Of a stretch of DNA of 33,108 nucleotides, positions 32,455 to 33,108 are shown piece by piece. The position numbers and the translations under genes were made by a program. The stretch's first letter is position 1, and each line of letters starts with the position of its first letter. The notes under the pieces are model-generated. The model had not been told where the DNA came from and searched no databases. It saw nothing but the letters and a program-made list of their open reading frames with translations. The DNA is from Achromobacter sp. ASV32 (GTDB lineage Bacteria; Pseudomonadota; Gammaproteobacteria; Burkholderiales; Burkholderiaceae_B): assembly GCF_016428805.1 (NCBI RefSeq), contig NZ_JAELTJ010000060.1:1-33108 (forward strand). The letters run 5' to 3'.

Positions 32455-32943
32455 GTGTTCTTCAGCAGATTCGATTTATCTCTTATGTAGTTTATTTATC
32501 CACTTAAGTGTTTTTGACGTAGAACGGATCTACGTAGTTCGTTCCTTGCGGCGGACACGCGGGCGGCCACGTTTGGCATTGCGTTGGCCGAGCGTGTTGC
32601 GGGTGCGCTTCGCGCTAATGGAGAGTGGTTTTCTAATTACACGCGCTGGCGGCATCGGCCTACGCGAGACAACGCGTAAGCTTCGTAAGGCCGCCCGCGC
32701 GGCCGGCACGAAGCGGGCACCGCACCCTCCTCCACCCCCACTCTGACCGGGGCCAAAATACCAAGCACACTGACCGCCCCAGGACCCGTCGCTAAGCCTC
32801 ATCAAGAGCGCGTGGCGGTGTCGGGGTGGGGTGGGCGGGGCGTTAGATGCGCCCGAGGGAATCGGAAGGCAGTCGCCGAAGGCGACAACGACGATGACAA
32901 CGGGGCAGTCCGGAGCGAAGGCTCCGGACCGCAATCGTAGCCC
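32455..32943. other. Non-coding stretch with hairpins at the contig end
   Basis: 489 bases with no convincing gene. It starts with an AT-rich segment (32455-32530) that holds a perfect palindrome CACTTAAGTG (32501-32510) followed by T5, and then a hairpin ACGTAGA-ACGGA-TCTACGT (32517-32535). The right part has two hairpins close together: GTCGCC-GAA-GGCGAC (32872-32886) and GTCCGGAGC-GAAG-GCTCCGGAC (32908-32929). The palindrome with its T run could end the monooxygenase transcript. The remaining 300 bases are GC-rich and low in complexity; frames there are Arg/Pro-rich and unlikely to be real. Confidence 0.5.
32872..32929. repeat. Two-hairpin unit, candidate dispersed intergenic repeat
   Basis: A six-base stem with a GAA loop (32872-32886) and a nine-base stem with a GAAG loop (32908-32929), separated by 21 bases (ACAACGACGATGACAACGGG and one A or C). 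Neither is followed by T's. Paired hairpins of this kind are typical of REP/BIME-like intergenic elements. Only one copy is in the window, so repeat status is a guess. Confidence 0.3.
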
Positions 32944-33014
32944 CTGTCTCTTATACACATCTCCGAGCCCACGAGACCTAATAACCGATCGCGTATGCCG
33001 TGGTGTGCTTGGAA
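32944..33014. other. Sequencing adapter (Nextera end, index, P7), not genomic
   Basis: 32944-32962 is the 19-base Tn5 mosaic end as found at Nextera read-through. 32963-32977 is the read-2 adapter CCGAGCCCACGAGAC, 32978-32987 a 10-base index (CTAATAACCG), and 32988-33012 the P7 primer sequence with four mismatches, all of them changes to G. This is library adapter left in the assembly. Confidence 0.98.

Positions 33015-33108
<94 letters not shown>

Noticed and set aside
32384-32746. Open frame of 120 codons overlapping the end of the monooxygenase gene
   Set aside because: Starts inside the monooxygenase gene in another frame, runs through the AT-rich palindromic spacer and ends in a Pro run. 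No ribosome binding site or family match.
1-32943. CRISPR array, tRNA or rRNA genes
   Set aside because: No regular repeat-spacer series, no tRNA cloverleaf with CCA end and no conserved rRNA segments were noticed on reading; a dedicated scan was not possible here.
32944-32962. Tn5 mosaic end as evidence of a natural transposon
   Set aside because: It is joined to read-2 adapter, index and P7 in library order, so it comes from tagmentation and not from an insertion in the genome.

Overview
This window is a GC-rich (roughly two-thirds G+C by eye) chromosomal segment of a betaproteobacterium. The best fit is family Alcaligenaceae, the Bordetella/Achromobacter group. The reasons are the two Bug (TctC-type) solute receptors, the number of CoA-linked catabolic enzymes with LysR regulators, and the core order purM-hda-HAD-pcnB-folK beside tsaE-amiC-mutL-miaA. 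No rRNA, tRNA, CRISPR array, transposase or phage gene was seen. The genus is inferred from gene content only.

Layout. (1) 2-7454: the 3' end of a family III CoA-transferase gene, an APC amino-acid permease, a periplasmic gamma-glutamyltransferase divergent from a LysR regulator, a Bug receptor, and an AEC-family carrier. (2) 7607-20518: housekeeping block with fumC, tsaE-amiC, a dedA-family gene facing the other way, mutL-miaA, an orphan Imm11-type immunity gene, purM, and the tightly packed hda-HAD-pcnB-folK run. (3) 20591-25359: a four-gene operon on the minus strand whose reading frames all overlap, divergent from a LysR gene. Its hydratase, family III CoA transferase and CitE-type lyase match the logic of itaconate/mesaconate (C5-dicarboxylate) breakdown through citramalyl-CoA; a PfkB kinase of unknown substrate is the last gene. 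(4) 25456-32454: a second acyl-CoA catabolic locus. On the minus strand are two different acyl-CoA dehydrogenases and an enoyl-CoA isomerase-like protein; divergent on the plus strand are a DUF35 zinc-ribbon protein, a thiolase-fold protein without the usual nucleophilic cysteine, a Bug receptor and a nitronate-monooxygenase-like flavoprotein. The set resembles side-chain degradation systems that end in a retro-aldol cleavage rather than a thiolysis.

The last 165 bases are not genomic. From 32944 they read as a Nextera transposon end, a read-2 adapter, a 10-nt index, a degraded P7 primer and 94 G's. Biological sequence ends at 32943, and the stretch 32455-32943 before it holds hairpins but no convincing gene.

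The most promising leads are the C5-dicarboxylate operon with its coupled kinase, the Cys-less thiolase/DUF35 plus paired-dehydrogenase locus, the orphan immunity gene dropped between miaA and purM, and several unassigned regulatory-looking structures (paired repeats at 6337-6383, a dyad at 24419-24437, an AT-rich promoter-like patch inside tsaE).
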